Shown here: piece by piece, positions 61,574-64,000 of the stretch
Numbering within the stretch: the first letter of the stretch is position 1
Layout: every line of letters begins with the position of its first letter
From: Jaminaea rosea
Lineage: Eukaryota; Basidiomycota; Exobasidiomycetes; Microstromatales
Direction of reading: 5' to 3'
DNA length: 64,000 nt
Assembly: GCF_003144245.1 (NCBI RefSeq)
Contig: NW_020289975.1
Span: 310,001 to 374,000, forward strand
The notes under the pieces: model-generated
The model's input: only the letters and a program-made list of their open reading frames with translations
What the model was told of the DNA's origin: nothing
Database searches by the model: none
Program-made: the position numbers and the translations under genes

Positions 61574-63765
61574 TCAGGCGACTGTCCTACCTACCGCCCA
61601 CTGCACGATGTCTGTATTCAGCGTGCCTTTCTTGCCTCTCGCCTTGGCCACCTCAGACACGATATGAGGCTCCAGCACAGAGCGTACTCGCAGGTATTCG
61701 CGGCGCACAACTGTCGCCCTGCTAGCTGCTGGTACGAGCGTCGATTTGGGAAGCGGAGGCGGGCCCGTCGCAGCTGCCGTAGGTCCAAATGAGATGGTCG
61801 ATAGGAAAGCGTCTGGCAGGAAAAGCTCGAGGGACAGCAGCTCCTCGAAAGCCAGCATCGCTCGTTGTCGATCATCGCGGGCATTGTGGGCACCAGTTTC
61901 AGCTCCACTGGCCACCTCCTTTGCAGCCTGCCTCCTTGCCTGTCCCCTCGGCGTCGTCGGCTCTACCACCTCCCCCGCCTTGAGTCCTAGCCCACCCATA
62001 CCGGCCGCCTCTCTCTCCCTCCTACTCCTTCGCGAGAATGTCGTTACCTCGCTGAGGAGCATTTCGAAGTTGAAAACTGACCGATCGGCGCGCAGCTCAA
62101 GGTGCTTGGCGGCGATGAGAAGCATAAAAGGCATGGTAGGCAGGCGGTGCAGGACGTCTTGATCGTCGATTGCGCCATTGTAGAGGACTTGGGAGGAGAC
62201 AAATCGGCGGGGCGAGAGGGTGGGAAATGTTGGGCTCAGTGATGCTATGCTCGGGTATAGGGACTGGAAGAGCAGCTGAGCATCTTTGCTGACGTCGATC
62301 ATGGCTTGCAAGGTTTCAGTGAAGGTATCGCTGGCGAGGAGCGTCTGCGAGCAACAAAGAAGTTAGAGACTGCGTATCATTGCTCGCATCGGCTGAGCCA
62401 CTCACCTGAACATCTTTCGCCCATGCCTCATCAAGCTGCGCATCTTGTCCTTCGCCCGCGCTCAGCGCCTTGCCCACAAGTTGTTTCCACTCATCGAGCG
62501 CACTAGGAGGGTAACACTGCACGATCCGATGAGAGAAGCGCGATTTGACACGCTTCTCGAGAAGATCTGTCGTGTCCGGCCTCCTCGTCATGCCGACGAT
62601 GGCCAGACCTGGCCGATACGAGCCCGACTGCACGGCGTCGAGGAGACAGTACAGGAGCGCTTGTCGTGGCCGCGTTGTCAGGAGATCGAAGGAGTCGAGT
62701 GTGATGATGAGGGGTCTTGCTGACGAGCTGGTCGAAGAGGATGAGGCAGATGCTAGCATCGATAGGATGGAAGACGTAGTGTTGGAAAGGGATGACTGCG
62801 GGCGCAGGACTCAGGTTGTGAGTCGTTGGTATCGAGTGACGCGCCCCCCTATTGCGTATTATGACTTACAAGGACAGCCGTACCCAGCGCTGCCTTCTCT
62901 TCATCATCTTCCTCGTCCACATTGTTGATATCGCTCTGACGCCCATCGCGATCTTCGCCTTCGTGCTCCTCATCGTCTTCCTCTTCCAGGTCCAGCTTGT
63001 CATCCTGGCCGATGGATAGAGCGCCGAGCTGGATCAGCTGTTGAGCCAGCTCCCTCATCGCAACGCGATCTGTCGTGCACCTCCGAGCTGAGATTTGGAC
63101 ATGGTGATAGGAAGATGGAGATCCGAGCGAAGCCAGACTCGTCTTCAAGATCTGGAAGCGGGGTCCCGAAGCATCGTATCTTTGTAAATGCCACCATTGA
63201 GCCGCAATGACACACTTGCCTGACTCACAGCATCCTTTCCACTGCCTCTCGGCCCCACCAGGAGGATGCTGTTGCTCTCCCCCCTTTGTACAGTCGCCTT
63301 GAGGGTCTGTTCAAGCGTCACCGCCTGCTCTTGTAGGCAGACGAGGTCGTCGGTGGTGGTCACATGACCTGAGAGGCGATTCAGCACTTCTTGACGTTTC
63401 CTGTCGAGGCCGATCGTGAGCTTTGCTTTGTCGAGACGGACAAGCGCAGGTTGCGAAATTTCTGCGTCGCGGTCGTCATCGCCGTGATCGAGGTCGAGGA
63501 GCTCGTTTGCAACATCATCGTCATCATCCAAGACCTCATGGCCATTCGATTGTCGCGAACGTTTGGCGCCTCTCCTACTCGAAGAAGGCTGTTTCGTGCC
63601 CTCTGCCTCCCCCTGTCTTGATCGTTTTCTTGGCGTACCAACCGCTGCGGGCATCACGATCCCTGACTTGCCTCGAGGTTTGAAAACGTTGCGTGATCTT
63701 GATGAGGCCCCTCGTTGATAGCGCGAGATTGGTCGGGAAGACGGAGAGAGCGAGGCGAAGTCCAT
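61574..63765 (-). CDS. ORC4: Origin recognition complex subunit 4, 659 aa
   Basis: AAA+ subunit of the complex that marks replication origins and loads MCM. Four exons (63229-63765, 62870-63151, 62406-62795, 61574-62344) join in phase 0 throughout. A basic disordered N-terminus of about 115 residues is followed by the AAA+ core. Walker A reads GPRGSGKDA at 171-179, and the first intron falls directly after it. An acidic insert (DLEEEDDEEHEGEDRDG) sits in exon 2. Walker B reads LIITLDSFDLL, then the strongly Orc4-like VGMTRRPDTTDLLEKRVKSR with FSHR. A C-terminal winged-helix part follows, including AFEELLSLELFLPDAFL. The Ser/Thr after the Walker A lysine is Asp, and the Walker B DE is DS, so ATP hydrolysis by this subunit is doubtful. 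The start is the first ATG; the frame upstream lacks one. Confidence 0.92.
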
Positions 63766-63970
63766 CTTTCGGCCGTGTTTCCGAATCGCTGGACGGGTGG
63801 AGAAGCGGGGACGACGGCAGCCCAGCTCTTCCGCACTCAAGCTCTCAATACGGCCACGCACACGCACCTCCTGTTGCTGCACTGTCGAATGGATCCTTAA
63901 TCGATTCGCACGACGAGACAAGCAGGCAAGCGTTAGCGCCCGAGGCAGCAGTCATCTGTCATCACTGATC

Positions 63971-63994
63971 AGGCAGGCAGGCAGGCAGGCAGGC
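63971..63994. repeat. (AGGC)6 microsatellite
   Basis: Six perfect AGGC units about 200 bp upstream of the ORC4 start, at the window edge; the tract may be longer outside with interruptions. Confidence 0.95.
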
Positions 63995-64000
63995 GAGCAG

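Noticed and set aside
1-64000. Transposons, retroelement remnants, tRNA or rRNA genes
   Set aside because: No terminal repeats, reverse transcriptase, transposase, integrase or B-box-like tRNA sequence was seen in the intergenic DNA; all long frames are explained by host genes.

Overview
The window is an ordinary, gene-dense stretch of a filamentous or dimorphic basidiomycete chromosome. Intron-poor genes, introns mostly of 61-91 nt with GTGAGT-type donors, long Ser/Pro/Ala-rich disordered tails, and the gene set (KDM3-type JmjC demethylase, Num1/ApsA-type PH protein, Prm1, Dma1, complex I subunit) point to Basidiomycota, probably Ustilaginomycotina. The species is not identifiable by reading. 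I reconstructed 24 protein genes. For the spliced ones I gave splice sites that keep the reading frame and restore family sequence. No tRNA, rRNA, transposon, virus-like element, CRISPR array or secondary-metabolite cluster was recognised.

Layout. 1-16.8 kb: complex I B12 subunit, ELO fatty-acid elongase, a RING+RRM protein, the DEAD-box helicase Drs1, the FHA-RING ubiquitin ligase Dma1 and a J-domain protein. 17-27 kb: a REX1B-like protein, an FMN 2-hydroxy-acid oxidase, the head-to-head ribosomal genes uS14 (RPS29) and uS10 (RPS20), an uncharacterised coiled-coil protein and an Ariadne RBR ubiquitin ligase. 27-44 kb: a KDM3-like histone demethylase, a Rud3/GMAP-210-like golgin, SmD1, a 1565-residue protein with five FDETL repeats, Ap4A phosphorylase and an uncharacterised zinc-motif protein. 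44-64 kb: trehalose-6-phosphate phosphatase (Tps2 type), a Num1-like cortical anchor, a thioredoxin-fold protein with a C-terminal membrane segment, the fusion protein Prm1, an old-yellow-enzyme-family oxidoreductase and ORC4.

The genes do not form one pathway. Several serve nuclear or cell-cycle roles (Dma1, KDM3, ORC4, Num1) and several ribosome or RNA roles (Drs1, uS14, uS10, SmD1), but this looks like normal housekeeping mixing. The clearest structural feature is that 15 successive genes (10.6-48.0 kb) alternate strand without exception, giving a chain of divergent promoters and convergent ends.

No new multi-gene system was found. The points most worth a second look are a uS14 that has lost three of its four zinc cysteines, an ORC4 with altered Walker A and B motifs, an Ap4A phosphorylase with two in-frame starts (mitochondrial-like and cytosolic), the FDETL repeat protein, the RING+RRM protein, and two stop-free introns whose length is a multiple of three.
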